Origin: Bifidobacteriaceae bacterium UBA2724
GTDB taxonomy: Bacteria; Actinomycetota; Actinomycetes; Actinomycetales; Bifidobacteriaceae
Length of the DNA stretch: 64,000 nucleotides
NCBI GenBank assembly: GCA_002353815.1
Contig: DEKK01000008.1
Location: 14,038-78,037, forward strand
Direction of reading: 5' to 3'
The notes beneath the pieces were generated by a model that was not told the origin of the DNA, searched no databases, and saw only the letters and a program-made list of their open reading frames with translations. The position numbers and the translations under genes are program-made. Below, piece after piece: positions 43,717 to 52,355 of the stretch. How positions within the stretch are numbered: position 1 is the stretch's first letter; each line of letters starts with the position of its first letter.

Positions 43717-45129
43717 GTGAAAATCAGCGTGAGGAACCTCGAGCCGACCAAGGTCAGGCTCACGATCACCGTCGACAATGACGAACTCAAGCCTTATCTC
43801 GACAATGCCCGCACCGAGATCGCCAAGCAGGTGAACATTCCCGGTTTCCGCAAGGGCCACGTGCCTGGCAAGCTCGTCGAGCAGCGTTTCGGTTTCGGCG
43901 CCATTGCCGGAGACGCCGTGCAGGAGGCTGTCCCTGATTTCTATAACAAGGCCGTGCAGGAGAAGGATCTGCGTCCGATGGCGCAGGCGAAGCTTGACGT
44001 GAAGGACATCCCGGATTCCGAGGATTCCGACACCAAGCTCAAGTTCACCGCCGAGGTCGAGGTCCGTCCGAAGTTCGACCTGCCCGAGATCGAAGGCATG
44101 GAGGTCGAGGTTCCGGCCGCCGAGGTCAGCGAAGACGATGTCAACGCCCGCCTCGAGCGCATGCGCAAGAGCTATGGAACGCTCGTGTCCGTCGATCGCC
44201 CGGCTAAGGAAGGCGACTTCCTCAGCCTCGACATCAGCGCTGAGATCGATGGCGAGACCGTCGATTCCCAGGAGGGCGTGAGCTACGAGATCGGTTCCCA
44301 CAACATGCTCGATGGCCTGGATGAGGCTGTCGAAGGCCTGTCCGCAGGCGAGGAGACCACCTTCGAGGGCAAGCTCGAAGGTGGCGACCATGCTGGTGAG
44401 ACCGCTCAGATCAAGGTCAAGGTCAACAGCGTCAAGGCCGAGGAGCTTCCGGAGCTCAACGACGAATTCGCCACCGAGGCCTCTGAATTCGATACCCTCG
44501 ATGATCTCAAGGAACAGCTGCGCAAGGATTCCGAGGATTCCGCTCGCGCCCGTCAGGCGACCGAAGCCCGCGACGCGTTCCTCGCCAAGCTGCAGGACGG
44601 CCTCGACATCCCGCTGCCGAAGGGCGTGCTGGAGCAGGTCGTCGAGCAGAACCTCTCCAACGTGACCGCCGATCCGAAGAAGGCCACCAAGGAGCAGAAG
44701 TCCGAGGCCGAGGAGCAGGGCCAGAAGATGCTTCGCGACCAGATCCTCCTCGACACGCTTGCCGAGAAGCTTGACGTCAAGGTCTCCCAGAACGATGTCA
44801 TCAACTTCCTCGCATCCGTCGCCCAGCAGTACGGCATGGACCCGCAGAACTTCATCAACGCCGTCGCCCGCAACGGGGAACTCCCCGGCGCCGTGCAGGA
44901 GGTCGCTCGTTCCAAGGGCCTCATCAGCGCCATGCGCAGCGTCAAGTTCACCCACGAGGGCGAGGTCGTCGACCTCAGCGACTTCCTCGGTGAAGAAGAA
45001 GAGCAGGTCAACGAGGAGGCCGCTTCCGACGAGGAGGCAAGCGTCCAGGCTGCCGAAGCCGCAGCCGCCGTCGCCGCCAAGGCCGCTCAGGCTGCCGAGG
45101 ACGCGGAAGACGCAAAGGACACCGAGTAG
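43717..45129 (+). CDS. tig: Trigger factor (ribosome-associated chaperone, PPIase)
   Basis: 470 residues. The N-terminal ribosome-binding domain carries the signature GFRKGHVPGKLVEQRFG (GFRxGxxP). The FKBP-type domain lies around EGDFLSLDISAEIDGETV and IGSHNMLDGLDEAVEGL. The long C-terminal chaperone domain follows and ends in a Glu/Ala-rich disordered tail. GTG 43717 is chosen because TGGAG stands 6 bases upstream; a TTG at 43705 is also in frame. It precedes clpP1P2 and clpX with a ClC gene between, as in other bifidobacteria as far as I recall. Confidence 0.95.
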   Translation: MKISVRNLEPTKVRLTITVDNDELKPYLDNARTEIAKQVNIPGFRKGHVPGKLVEQRFGFGAIAGDAVQEAVPDFYNKAVQEKDLRPMAQAKLDVKDIPDSEDSDTKLKFTAEVEVRPKFDLPEIEGMEVEVPAAEVSEDDVNARLERMRKSYGTLVSVDRPAKEGDFLSLDISAEIDGETVDSQEGVSYEIGSHNMLDGLDEAVEGLSAGEETTFEGKLEGGDHAGETAQIKVKVNSVKAEELPELNDEFATEASEFDTLDDLKEQLRKDSEDSARARQATEARDAFLAKLQDGLDIPLPKGVLEQVVEQNLSNVTADPKKATKEQKSEAEEQGQKMLRDQILLDTLAEKLDVKVSQNDVINFLASVAQQYGMDPQNFINAVARNGELPGAVQEVARSKGLISAMRSVKFTHEGEVVDLSDFLGEEEEQVNEEAASDEEASVQAAEAAAAVAAKAAQAAEDAEDAKDTE

Positions 45130-45130
45130 C

Positions 45131-45154
45131 CACAAGGCGTGACTTCGCCTTGTG
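45131..45154 (+). terminator. tig terminator 1
   Basis: A 9-bp stem CACAAGGCG / CGCCTTGTG with a 6-nt loop directly after the stop codon. Confidence 0.7.
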
Positions 45155-45213
45155 CGCTCCTCTTTCCTCCGGCGACTCTGTGACGGAGGGAAGGGACGGC
45201 CGACAATACGATT

Positions 45214-45248
45214 CACGGGCCGGAATCCCAACGGGGTTCCGGCCCGTG
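45214..45248 (+). terminator. tig terminator 2
   Basis: A 12-bp stem CACGGGCCGGAA / TTCCGGCCCGTG, with an inner CCC/GGG pairing, followed by TTTATG. Confidence 0.7.
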
Positions 45249-45505
45249 TTTATGACCGGGACGCCGATGGGGCTGACCTGTTGCAAAGCCGCTCCGCTAT
45301 GCTCATTCCACTGTGTTCGTTGGCGTCGCTGGCGTTACGGGGTGGTTGCCGTGACGGGGCGTACGCCCCATGGAATGGGGCGGCAAGCCAACCCATCCGG
45401 CCCTCGCCGGGCCCCGGACGTGGTACTCCATGGGGCCGACGACGAAGATCGCGTCGATTGCCGTTGCCGCGTGGCACAATGGGCGATGGAGTTTAAGGGG
45501 TGATC

Positions 45506-46990
45506 ATGACGGACAGCGACGCGCGGAACACGATACACGGCGGAGCGAACGATGCGTCCCGCACTGAGCGGGAAGGTGTGCGCACCGCGGCAGTATCCGG
45601 CACGCCCGCAGGCGCAGGACCGAAGACGGTCGGGGATGGCGAAGGCCCCACGGGATCGGGAGGAAGGGCGTTCCGCAGCGATTCCACTGGTCATGCAACC
45701 GTCCATCGCGTCGCCAAGCTCGTAGTGTTCACTGTGGCGATCGGTGCCGTCATCGGATTGTCCGCAGGGCTTCTCTTTCTGGCTTTGGAAGGCGTGCAGA
45801 TCCTGTCGATGGGACACTCCGAGGACCCTTCGCATCCTGGGCCCGATGGGGTGCCTGCGTGGCGCATCGTCGCCAGCCTTGCCGCCGCCGGCATCATCGC
45901 CGCCGTGGCGTGGTATTTTCTGCGGGGCCGCTGCCGCCATGTGCCATCGGTGGCGAAAGCCGTGCGCGGCGATGACATGCCGCCGGTGCCCACCGTGGTG
46001 CACGTGCTTCTGCAGATCTTCATTGTGGGCGCCGGGGTCAGCGTCGGCCGTGAGACCGCGCCCCGCGAACTCGGAGCCATGGTGGGGCAGAAATTCGGTC
46101 GGCGTGTCCGCCTGGACGAGCATGACATGCGCCTTGTCGTGGCTGCGGCTGCAGGGGCCGGATTCGCCGGCGTCTACGATTCCCCATTCGCCGGCATGTT
46201 CTTCGCCGTTGAGATGCTGCTGGTGAGTGCGCACTGGGATGTCGTGGCCGTGTCGTTGGGCGCGTCGTGCGTCAGTGCCTTCACGGCGGGATTCTTCCGC
46301 GGACGAGACGCGTTCTATGTCCTTCCCGCTGGAGTGAGTTTCACGCCCTCACTTGTCGTTTTCGCTGCGGTGAGCGCTCCGCTGTGGGGCATCGTCGGCG
46401 GCCTGTTCCGACGCGGCAACCAGTGGGCTTCGGCACGCCATGCACGGGGCTCGGCGATCCTGTGGATGCTGCCGTGCGCGGCATTGCTCACGGCGACGGT
46501 CGCCGTGGCCTTCCCCCAGGTGTGTGGCAATGGCAGGGCGACGGCGCAGCTGGCGTTTTCGGCATCGCAGACATCTGAATCCGTCGGGGCCCTCGTCGCC
46601 GTGCTTCTCGCACTGGCGGCCCTCAAATCGGCGCTCACCCTGCTCACCATCCGGGCGGGGGCGTCCGGTGGCGTCATAACCCCCGCCATAGCCATCGGGG
46701 CATGCCTGGCGGCGGCGCTCGGACTGGGGTGGTCGTGTCTGTTCCCGGCCGACACGGTGGCCTCGTGCGCGCTGATGGGGGCGGCGGCCGTGCTCGCATC
46801 TTCCCAGCAGGCGCCGCTCATGGCGACGTGCCTCATCATGGAGCTGTGCCATCTGCCGGCAGACCTGGCCTTGCCGATCGGCCTGTGCAGCGTCATCGCC
46901 ACGCTTGTGGCGCGCTGGCTCATGTCGCGCCTGCCCGCCGTCACCGAGCTGCCGACCGTGGTCGAAATGGCATCGCGGAAACATCAATGA
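45506..46990 (+). CDS. ClC-family chloride channel/transporter
   Basis: About 494 residues, an integral membrane protein with around ten hydrophobic helices after a disordered 70-residue Gly/Thr-rich N-terminus. ClC features: GAGVSVGRETAPRELGAMVG (the GxxxGPxx-like filter region, with GREx(A/P)), AGAGFAGVYDSPFAGMFFAVE (GFxxPxxG equivalent) and IRAGASGGVITPAIAIGA. The typical GSGIP serine loop is not obvious and the gating Glu appears in GRETAP. No CBS domains. ATG 45506 follows AAGGGG. Transport mode (channel or H+/anion exchange) cannot be determined. Confidence 0.88.
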   Translation: MTDSDARNTIHGGANDASRTEREGVRTAAVSGTPAGAGPKTVGDGEGPTGSGGRAFRSDSTGHATVHRVAKLVVFTVAIGAVIGLSAGLLFLALEGVQILSMGHSEDPSHPGPDGVPAWRIVASLAAAGIIAAVAWYFLRGRCRHVPSVAKAVRGDDMPPVPTVVHVLLQIFIVGAGVSVGRETAPRELGAMVGQKFGRRVRLDEHDMRLVVAAAAGAGFAGVYDSPFAGMFFAVEMLLVSAHWDVVAVSLGASCVSAFTAGFFRGRDAFYVLPAGVSFTPSLVVFAAVSAPLWGIVGGLFRRGNQWASARHARGSAILWMLPCAALLTATVAVAFPQVCGNGRATAQLAFSASQTSESVGALVAVLLALAALKSALTLLTIRAGASGGVITPAIAIGACLAAALGLGWSCLFPADTVASCALMGAAAVLASSQQAPLMATCLIMELCHLPADLALPIGLCSVIATLVARWLMSRLPAVTELPTVVEMASRKHQ

Positions 46991-47183
46991 CGTGGGGTGG
47001 TGCCGGTATGGCTCCGCTGCTGCAGCGTTCGCGCCGTCGGGATGACGCCGCACGCAGTGCTTCGGGTCCGACGGGCCGCGTCCAGCGGTCTTCCGTCCGG
47101 ATCGAGCCTTTCGCGTGGTCCCTCGGCCTTCCACGTGTGTCCGATACGGTGCGAAGTCGCATGCACTGTGCGACGATGGCGGG

Positions 47184-47200
47184 TTTCGCTCTGGGCGAAA
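47184..47200. promoter_or_regulatory. ClgR-type box 1 upstream of clpP1
   Basis: TTTCGC-TCTGG-GCGAAA: a perfect palindrome with the CGC-N5-GCG core of the actinobacterial ClgR motif, about 88 bp before the clpP1 start. Confidence 0.6.
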
Positions 47201-47201
47201 T

Positions 47202-47216
47202 TTCGCGCGTAGCGCA
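47202..47216. promoter_or_regulatory. ClgR-type box 2 upstream of clpP1
   Basis: TTCGC-GCGTA-GCGCA: second CGC-N5-GCG core, 17 bp centre to centre from box 1. Confidence 0.55.
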
Positions 47217-47287
47217 ATTCCACCCGAGCCGTGGCCAAACGCGGTAATCTCTAATCAATGAAAATTCACGACAGAAAAGGAGTCACA

Positions 47288-47926
47288 GTGGCCTCAATGT
47301 CACCGTTGCTTCCCGTCCCCACCATGGACGGCGATGAGGCAGCTGCCGCGATGGGCGGCATGAACCCCATCTACTCCCGCCTGCTCAAGGACCGCATCAT
47401 CTGGTTGGGCGATGAGGTCAAGCAGGAGAACGCAAACATCATCTGCGCGCAGATGCTCATGCTTGCGGCAGAGGACCCGAAGAAGGATATCTGGCTGTAC
47501 ATCAATTCCCCGGGCGGATCCATCACCGCCGGCATGGCCATCTACGACACGATGCAGCTCATCGAGCCTGACGTCGCCACAGTGGCCGTCGGAATGGCCG
47601 CTTCCATGGGACAGTTCCTGCTCTCCAGCGGCACCAAGGGCAAGCGTTTCATCACCAGCCATGCCCGCGTGCTCATGCACCAGCCGTCCGGCGGCATCGG
47701 CGGCACCGAAACCGACGTGCGCATCAGCGCCGAGCTCATCATGGACATGAAGAAGACCCTGTCGGAACTCACGGCCGAGCAGACCGGCCACACGGTGGAA
47801 GAGATCTACCGCGACAACGAGTACGACCACTGGTTCACCGCCCAGCAGGCGCTGGAATACGGCTTCGTCGACAAGATCGTCTCGGGCCCCGGCACCATGA
47901 CCTCCGGCAGTGAGAAGAAAGACTGA
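47288..47926 (+). CDS. clpP1: ATP-dependent Clp protease proteolytic subunit 1
   Basis: Serine protease subunit, 212 residues. The catalytic Ser106 is in GMAASMGQFLL and His131 in ARVLMHQPSGG; the Asp lies in the YRDNEYDHWFTAQQALEYG segment. In actinobacteria ClpP1 and ClpP2 form a mixed tetradecamer. GTG 47288 follows AAGGAG with 5-base spacing; an ATG at 47258 has no ribosome site. ClpP2 follows after 11 bp in the same operon. Two ClgR-type boxes precede it. Confidence 0.95.
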   Translation: MASMSPLLPVPTMDGDEAAAAMGGMNPIYSRLLKDRIIWLGDEVKQENANIICAQMLMLAAEDPKKDIWLYINSPGGSITAGMAIYDTMQLIEPDVATVAVGMAASMGQFLLSSGTKGKRFITSHARVLMHQPSGGIGGTETDVRISAELIMDMKKTLSELTAEQTGHTVEEIYRDNEYDHWFTAQQALEYGFVDKIVSGPGTMTSGSEKKD

Positions 47927-47937
47927 AAGGCGTAGAC

Positions 47938-48585
47938 ATGGCAAGCGAAGAATCCAAGTTCGTGTCGCGAGCTGCCGCCCTTGCAGGTCCGCAGATGCGA
48001 TACATCATGCCGCAGTTCCAGGAACGCACGCCGTATGGTTTCAAAACCATGGACGCCTACTCCAAGCTGTTCGAAGACCGCATCATCTTCCTCGGCGTTC
48101 AGGTCGACGACGCGTCGGCCGATGACATCATGGCGCAGCTCCTCGTGCTCGAAAGCCAGGATCCCCAGCGTGACGTGATGATGTACATCAATTCGCCCGG
48201 TGGCTCCATGACGGCCATGACCGCCGTGTACGACACCATGCAGTACATCAAGCCCGACATCCAGACCGTGTGCCTGGGGCAGGCCGCCTCGGCTGCCGCA
48301 GTGTTGCTCGCGGCAGGCACCAAGGGCAAGCGCCTCATGCTTCCGAACGCACGCGTGCTGATCCACCAGCCCGCCATCCAGCAGGATTTCGGCAAGGCAA
48401 CGCAGATCGAGATCGAAGCCAAGGAGATGCTGCGCATGCGCACCTGGCTCGAGGAGACCCTGTCGAAGCACACCGGGCAGGATGTCGAGAAGATCCGCAA
48501 GGACATCGAAAGCGACAAGTTCCTGACCGCCGAACAGGCGAAGGAGTACGGCATCGTGGATGCCGTACTGGCCAACCGCGAATAG
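47938..48585 (+). CDS. clpP2: ATP-dependent Clp protease proteolytic subunit 2
   Basis: Second ClpP paralogue, 215 residues. The catalytic Ser is in GQAASAAAVLLAAG and the His in ARVLIHQPAIQQ, with the Asp in IRKDIESDKFLTAEQAKEYG. ATG 47938 follows GAAAGGCG, 11 bp after clpP1. It has the N-terminal PQMRYIMPQFQERTPYGFKTMD of the actinobacterial ClpP2 type. A hairpin separates it from clpX. Confidence 0.95.
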   Translation: MASEESKFVSRAAALAGPQMRYIMPQFQERTPYGFKTMDAYSKLFEDRIIFLGVQVDDASADDIMAQLLVLESQDPQRDVMMYINSPGGSMTAMTAVYDTMQYIKPDIQTVCLGQAASAAAVLLAAGTKGKRLMLPNARVLIHQPAIQQDFGKATQIEIEAKEMLRMRTWLEETLSKHTGQDVEKIRKDIESDKFLTAEQAKEYGIVDAVLANRE

Positions 48586-48611
48586 TCATCGCCACGGCTG
48601 ACGAATCGCAA

Positions 48612-48640
48612 GGGCGTCGGTGTGTCGTGCACCGGCGCCC
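48612..48640 (+). terminator. Hairpin between clpP2 and clpX
   Basis: An 11-bp stem including one G-U pair, GGGCGTCGGTG / CACCGGCGCCC, with a 7-nt loop. No T-tract, so it may only partly terminate. Confidence 0.5.
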
Positions 48641-48796
48641 GGCGCATTCCATTCGAACCCTGCCGTCTCAGGTCATTGCGACCGGCGCAGGCGCGTAAGG
48701 TTTCCGCAATTTTCACGTCGATGACGACGGCATGACGACACGCATCGAATACAATGGCGATGTTCGCGCCGCGGCGTTCGGGGCAAGGAGGTACAC

Positions 48797-50104
48797 ATGG
48801 GACAGGTCGTCAGTTACAGCGAGGACACCCCACGGTGCAGCTTCTGCGGCAAGACCGAGAACGAGGTGGAAAAGCTCGTGACCGGCCCCGGCGTCGCCAT
48901 CTGCGAGGAATGCATCGAGCTGTGCGTCGACATCATCACGGACGAACGCCGCAAGGATCTCGGGGCCGGACGCCTGCAGCTCGTCTCGCCCAGCCACATC
49001 TGCCAGTACCTCGACCGCTTCGTCATCGGTCAGGAAGACGCGAAGCGCACGCTGTCGGTGGCCGTCTACAACCACTATAAGCGCGTCAACATGGAGCTCG
49101 AGGACCAGGCGATGTCCTTGGAACGTCGCGGGACGCGAAGCGCCGATCCGCTCGACGGCGTCGAGGTCACCAAATCCAACGTGCTCATGCTTGGCCCCAC
49201 GGGCACCGGCAAAACCTATCTCGCCCAGACGCTCGCCAAGGTCATGAACGTGCCGTTCTGCATCGTCGATGCGACGACCCTGACCGAAGCGGGCTACGTC
49301 GGCGACGACGTCGAGACCGTCCTCCAGCGCCTCATCGAGGCCGCGGACGGTGACGTCACCCGTGCCGAGCGGGGCATCGTGTACATCGATGAGATCGACA
49401 AGATCGCACGCAAGACCGGAGAGAACACGTCGATCACCAGGGACGTGTCCGGGGAGGGCGTGCAGCAGGCGCTGCTCAAGATCATCGAAGGCACCGTGGC
49501 CACCGTGCCCCTTGACGGCACGCGTAAGCATCGCGAGCAGGAGCAGGTGAAAATCAACACCCGCAACATCCTGTTCATCTGCGGAGGCGCGTTCGTGGGG
49601 CTCGACGACATCGTGCGCAAGCGCATGGGGGCCCATTCGGCCGGTTTCACCGCCAACATGAGCTCCATCGACATGCCCGTCGAAAAAGTGCTCGCCAACG
49701 TGTCTCCCGACGATCTCGAAGAGTTCGGACTGCTTCCCGAGTTCATCGGCAGGCTTCCGGTCGTCACCACGCTGTCGTCCCTCGGAGCCGAGGACCTCAC
49801 GCGCATCCTCGTCGAGCCGCAGAACTCTCTTGTCAAGCAGTACCAGAAGCTGTTCGCGGCCGAAAAGGTCAAGCTCACCTTCACCAAAGAGGCCGTCACC
49901 GAAATCGCCGAAACCGCCCTGCGCCGCGGCACGGGTGCCCGAGGCCTGCGATCCATCGTGGAACGCACGTTGGAAAGCACCATGTACGAAGTGCCTGACC
50001 GTGACGACGTCGCGGAGGTCATCGTGACCAAGGCTGCCGTCATGGGCACAAGCGAACCCGACCTCGTGCTCAAGGATTCCAAACTGGTGCGACGCACCGC
50101 CTGA
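48797..50104 (+). CDS. clpX: ClpX ATPase subunit of the Clp protease
   Basis: AAA+ unfoldase, 435 residues, delivering substrates to ClpP1P2. N-terminal zinc-binding domain with Cys14, Cys17, Cys36 and Cys39 (CSFC ... CEEC). Walker A GPTGTGKTYLAQ, Walker B IVYIDEIDKIARK, the pore loop near GYVGDDVETVLQRL, and the RKH-type loop around EGTVATVPLDGTRKHREQEQV. ATG 48797 follows AAGGAGG with good spacing. It has its own leader of about 210 bp after clpP2. Confidence 0.97.
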   Translation: MGQVVSYSEDTPRCSFCGKTENEVEKLVTGPGVAICEECIELCVDIITDERRKDLGAGRLQLVSPSHICQYLDRFVIGQEDAKRTLSVAVYNHYKRVNMELEDQAMSLERRGTRSADPLDGVEVTKSNVLMLGPTGTGKTYLAQTLAKVMNVPFCIVDATTLTEAGYVGDDVETVLQRLIEAADGDVTRAERGIVYIDEIDKIARKTGENTSITRDVSGEGVQQALLKIIEGTVATVPLDGTRKHREQEQVKINTRNILFICGGAFVGLDDIVRKRMGAHSAGFTANMSSIDMPVEKVLANVSPDDLEEFGLLPEFIGRLPVVTTLSSLGAEDLTRILVEPQNSLVKQYQKLFAAEKVKLTFTKEAVTEIAETALRRGTGARGLRSIVERTLESTMYEVPDRDDVAEVIVTKAAVMGTSEPDLVLKDSKLVRRTA

Positions 50105-50168
50105 GATCGCAGCACCGCCTGGAATCACAGCACCGCGGAATCGCCGCACCGCGTGATCGCCGCGACGC
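50103..50168. repeat. Four imperfect 16-bp tandem repeats
   Basis: Units resembling GGAATCGCAGCACCGC at 50103, 50121, 50137 and 50153, starting at the clpX stop codon. Possibly duplicated terminator debris; no stem with a T-tract is seen. Confidence 0.6.
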
Positions 50169-50437
50169 GCATCGGATGCGGCAGGTGTGGCACTCGGGCA
50201 TGACAGGTGCGTGACCGGAGCGTGCGGCGAATCCCATGGGGAATGCAACGTCGCGCCTCTTGATTCTCGGCTTCGGTTTGGCGGTGACGCGTGTCCATGC
50301 GTCACCGGCCGGCCGTTTCAGTTTTGCGCTACGCCGTGGCTAGAATTTCGTGCGGAGCGCAGCGCGGTCCTGCCGGACGGCGCCATCCGGACCCAGATAC
50401 GGCGCGCATCCGGATTAGCGATAACAAGGAGACGATC
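50105..50437. other. Intergenic region with repeats and a promoter candidate
   Basis: 333 bp. It contains the 16-bp tandem repeats and, for the GNAT gene, TTCAGT (50317-50322), 18 bp, TAGAAT (50341-50346). No gene seen. Confidence 0.45.
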
Positions 50438-50938
50438 ATGTCAATGAACGCAGAGGATATGCATATCCGTGAGTATCGCGAGGATGACGTCGCCGACATG
50501 GCGCGCATCTGGAACGAAGTGGTCGCGGATGGCGAGGCGTTCCCGCAGGAGGAACCGCTGGGTTCCGACGAGGCAGCGGGATTCTTTGCCGCGCAGACGT
50601 ATTGCGCCGTCGCGGAGACCGCGGACGGACAGATCATGGGCATGTACATCCTGCATCCCAACAACGTGGGGCGGTGCGGGCACATCTGCAATGCCAGCTA
50701 CGCCGTGAGCTCGACGGCGCGCGGCCGGCACGTCGGCGAGAAGCTCGTGCTGGACTGCATGGAACAGGGGAGGGAACATGGTTTCCGGATTCTACAGTTC
50801 AACGCGGTCGTGGCCGACAACGTCCATGCGCGGCACCTCTACGAGCGTCTTGGCTTCACGCTGCTGGGCACGGTGCCCGGAGGTTTCCGGTCCGACGAGG
50901 GATACAAGGACATCTGCCTGTATTACCACGTCCTGTGA
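50438..50938 (+). CDS. GNAT-family N-acetyltransferase
   Basis: 166 residues, single GNAT domain. Acetyl-CoA-binding motif A is at SSTARGRHVGEKLVLDCME (R/Q-x-x-G-x-G/A-like RGRHVG). AVVADNVHARHLYERLGFTLLGTVPGGF gives motif B, the NxxAxxLYExxGF signature. ATG 50438 follows AAGGAGACGATC. This type acetylates small amines, antibiotics such as phosphinothricin, or amino-acid analogues; the substrate is unknown. Convergent with the M20 gene. Confidence 0.88.
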   Translation: MSMNAEDMHIREYREDDVADMARIWNEVVADGEAFPQEEPLGSDEAAGFFAAQTYCAVAETADGQIMGMYILHPNNVGRCGHICNASYAVSSTARGRHVGEKLVLDCMEQGREHGFRILQFNAVVADNVHARHLYERLGFTLLGTVPGGFRSDEGYKDICLYYHVL

Positions 50939-51084
50939 TTCTTTCGCCGTTCCTTGGGAGCTGGCCCCTTGCCCTGCAAACCATGGCGCCAGGGCGGCTA
51001 TTGACGGGGGCCGCAGCTGGAATCGCATGGGTGACGGTCACAGGCATCGTCGGTTGGTGCGCGCGCGGGGGCTTGGCGAACGGA

Positions 51085-52272
51085 TCACGCCTGTTTCCGC
51101 AGGAAATCCAATGTCTCGAGCGCAGCATGCGCATAGAAGTTCTGTCCCGTGGCCAGCTCGCCGTCGAGGCCGACGAACCTGGGGCTGTGCAGATTGTGGT
51201 ATCCTGGCCGCCCGTTCGAGCCAATGAATGCGAACGCGATGCGGGTGTGCTTGCCGTATTCTGTGAAATCCTCACCGATCATCGTGGGCTCCACCGCATG
51301 GAGTTTCGCGTACCGGTCCACATGCGATGCCAGCTCGCCCGCCAGCTCGGCATCCGACACCAAGGGGTCCTGGAAGTCATCCCAGGTGATGTCCGCCGTG
51401 ATGCCGTAGGCCTGTGCCGTCGAATCCACGATCTGTCTGAACCGTCGCGCCGCCAGCTGTGCATCCTCTGCGTAGAAATACCGCGCCGTTCCTTGGAATC
51501 CGGCCTCTGCGGGAATCACATTCCACACATCGCCGCCGTGCACATCGGTCACTGACACCACCAGTGGGTGGAACGGCGAGGCGCTGCGGCTCACGATGGT
51601 CTGCAGCGACAGCACCATGCTGGCGAGCGCCTCGATGGGGCCGGTGCCCAGATGGGGCATGGCGCCGTGGCTTCCTTGCGCATGCAGGTCGACCCTGAAC
51701 CGCACGCATCCCGCCATCATCGGCTCAGGTCCGATGACGACGGTGCCGGGCTCGTACGCCGGATTGTTGTGCGTGCCGATCAGGGCGTCGAGGCCATCCA
51801 CGCCGCCGGCCTTGATGACGGCGACGGCGCCGCGTCCGAGTTCCTCGGCCGGCTGGAAGATGAGCCGGACGGTGCCGGCGATGAGGTCGCGGTGCTGGGA
51901 AAGCCAGAACGCGGCCCCGAGCAGACTCGCCATGTGAAGATCGTGCCCGCAGGCATGCATGACGCCGTGGTTGAGGGACGGGGCGGCCACGCCGCTGTCT
52001 TCCTCGACGGGCAATGCGTCGATGTCGGCGCGGAGCCCCACCGTAGGACCGGGCCTCGTCCCGGTGATCTGGGCCACGACTCCGGTTTCGAGCGGCAGAT
52101 CGAGGATTTCGATGCCATGGCCCTTCAGAAGCGACGTGAGATACGCCGTGGTCGTGGTTTCGTGGAACCCGAGCTCGGGATGTTCGTGCAGATGCCACCG
52201 GATGGCGACCGTTTCGTCGTCGACGGGAATGACGTCGGGGTGCTGCGTGGGGGAGGCTGGTGTGTTGTTCAT
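51085..52272 (-). CDS. M20D-family amidohydrolase/aminoacylase in the methionine-importer operon
   Basis: 395 residues, a metallopeptidase-fold amidohydrolase. Metal-site motifs: GLRADIDALPVEED, NHGVMHACGHDLHMASLLGAA (the CGHD region) and QPAEELGRGAVAVI; a later His is in the dimerisation domain (GSHGAMPHLG) and another near the end (GYHNLHSPRF). The family splits acyl groups from amino acids (N-acyl-amino acids, hippurate, acetyl-diaminopimelate). The position as last gene after metQ, metN and metI on the same strand suggests it releases methionine or a related amino acid from an imported acylated form (inference). ATG 52272 follows GAAAGAG. A hairpin and an 8-base G/C run precede it. Confidence 0.88.
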   Translation of the reverse strand: MNNTPASPTQHPDVIPVDDETVAIRWHLHEHPELGFHETTTTAYLTSLLKGHGIEILDLPLETGVVAQITGTRPGPTVGLRADIDALPVEEDSGVAAPSLNHGVMHACGHDLHMASLLGAAFWLSQHRDLIAGTVRLIFQPAEELGRGAVAVIKAGGVDGLDALIGTHNNPAYEPGTVVIGPEPMMAGCVRFRVDLHAQGSHGAMPHLGTGPIEALASMVLSLQTIVSRSASPFHPLVVSVTDVHGGDVWNVIPAEAGFQGTARYFYAEDAQLAARRFRQIVDSTAQAYGITADITWDDFQDPLVSDAELAGELASHVDRYAKLHAVEPTMIGEDFTEYGKHTRIAFAFIGSNGRPGYHNLHSPRFVGLDGELATGQNFYAHAALETLDFLRKQA

Positions 52273-52293
52273 GATGCTCTTTCATAGTGACGA

Positions 52294-52332
52294 TGGCCCA
52301 ACCGCGTCATGCGGCTGGGCCAGCGGGGGGGG
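52294..52332 (-). other. Hairpin plus 8-bp G/C homopolymer between metI and the M20 gene
   Basis: An inverted repeat TGGCCCA-a-CCGC / GCGG-c-TGGGCCA (52294-52322) preceded on the minus strand by a run of eight C (52325-52332). It could lower or modulate expression of the M20 gene. Confidence 0.5.
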
Positions 52333-52355
52333 ATGGGACGGTGGGACGTCGGGCG

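Larger units (their letters stand above)
45130..45505. other. Intergenic region with two terminators
   Basis: 376 bp between tig and the channel gene. Two hairpins (45131-45154 and 45214-45248) stand near tig. A palindrome GGGGCGTACGCCCC lies at 45356-45369 in the presumed promoter area of the channel gene. No gene seen. Confidence 0.5.

Noticed and set aside
45152..45496. Small open frames between tig and the ClC gene
   Set aside because: They overlap two terminators and lack ribosome sites and recognisable composition.
48764..48781. Third ClgR box before clpX
   Set aside because: The CGC and GCG half-sites in TTCGCGCCGCGGCG are 6 bp apart instead of 5.
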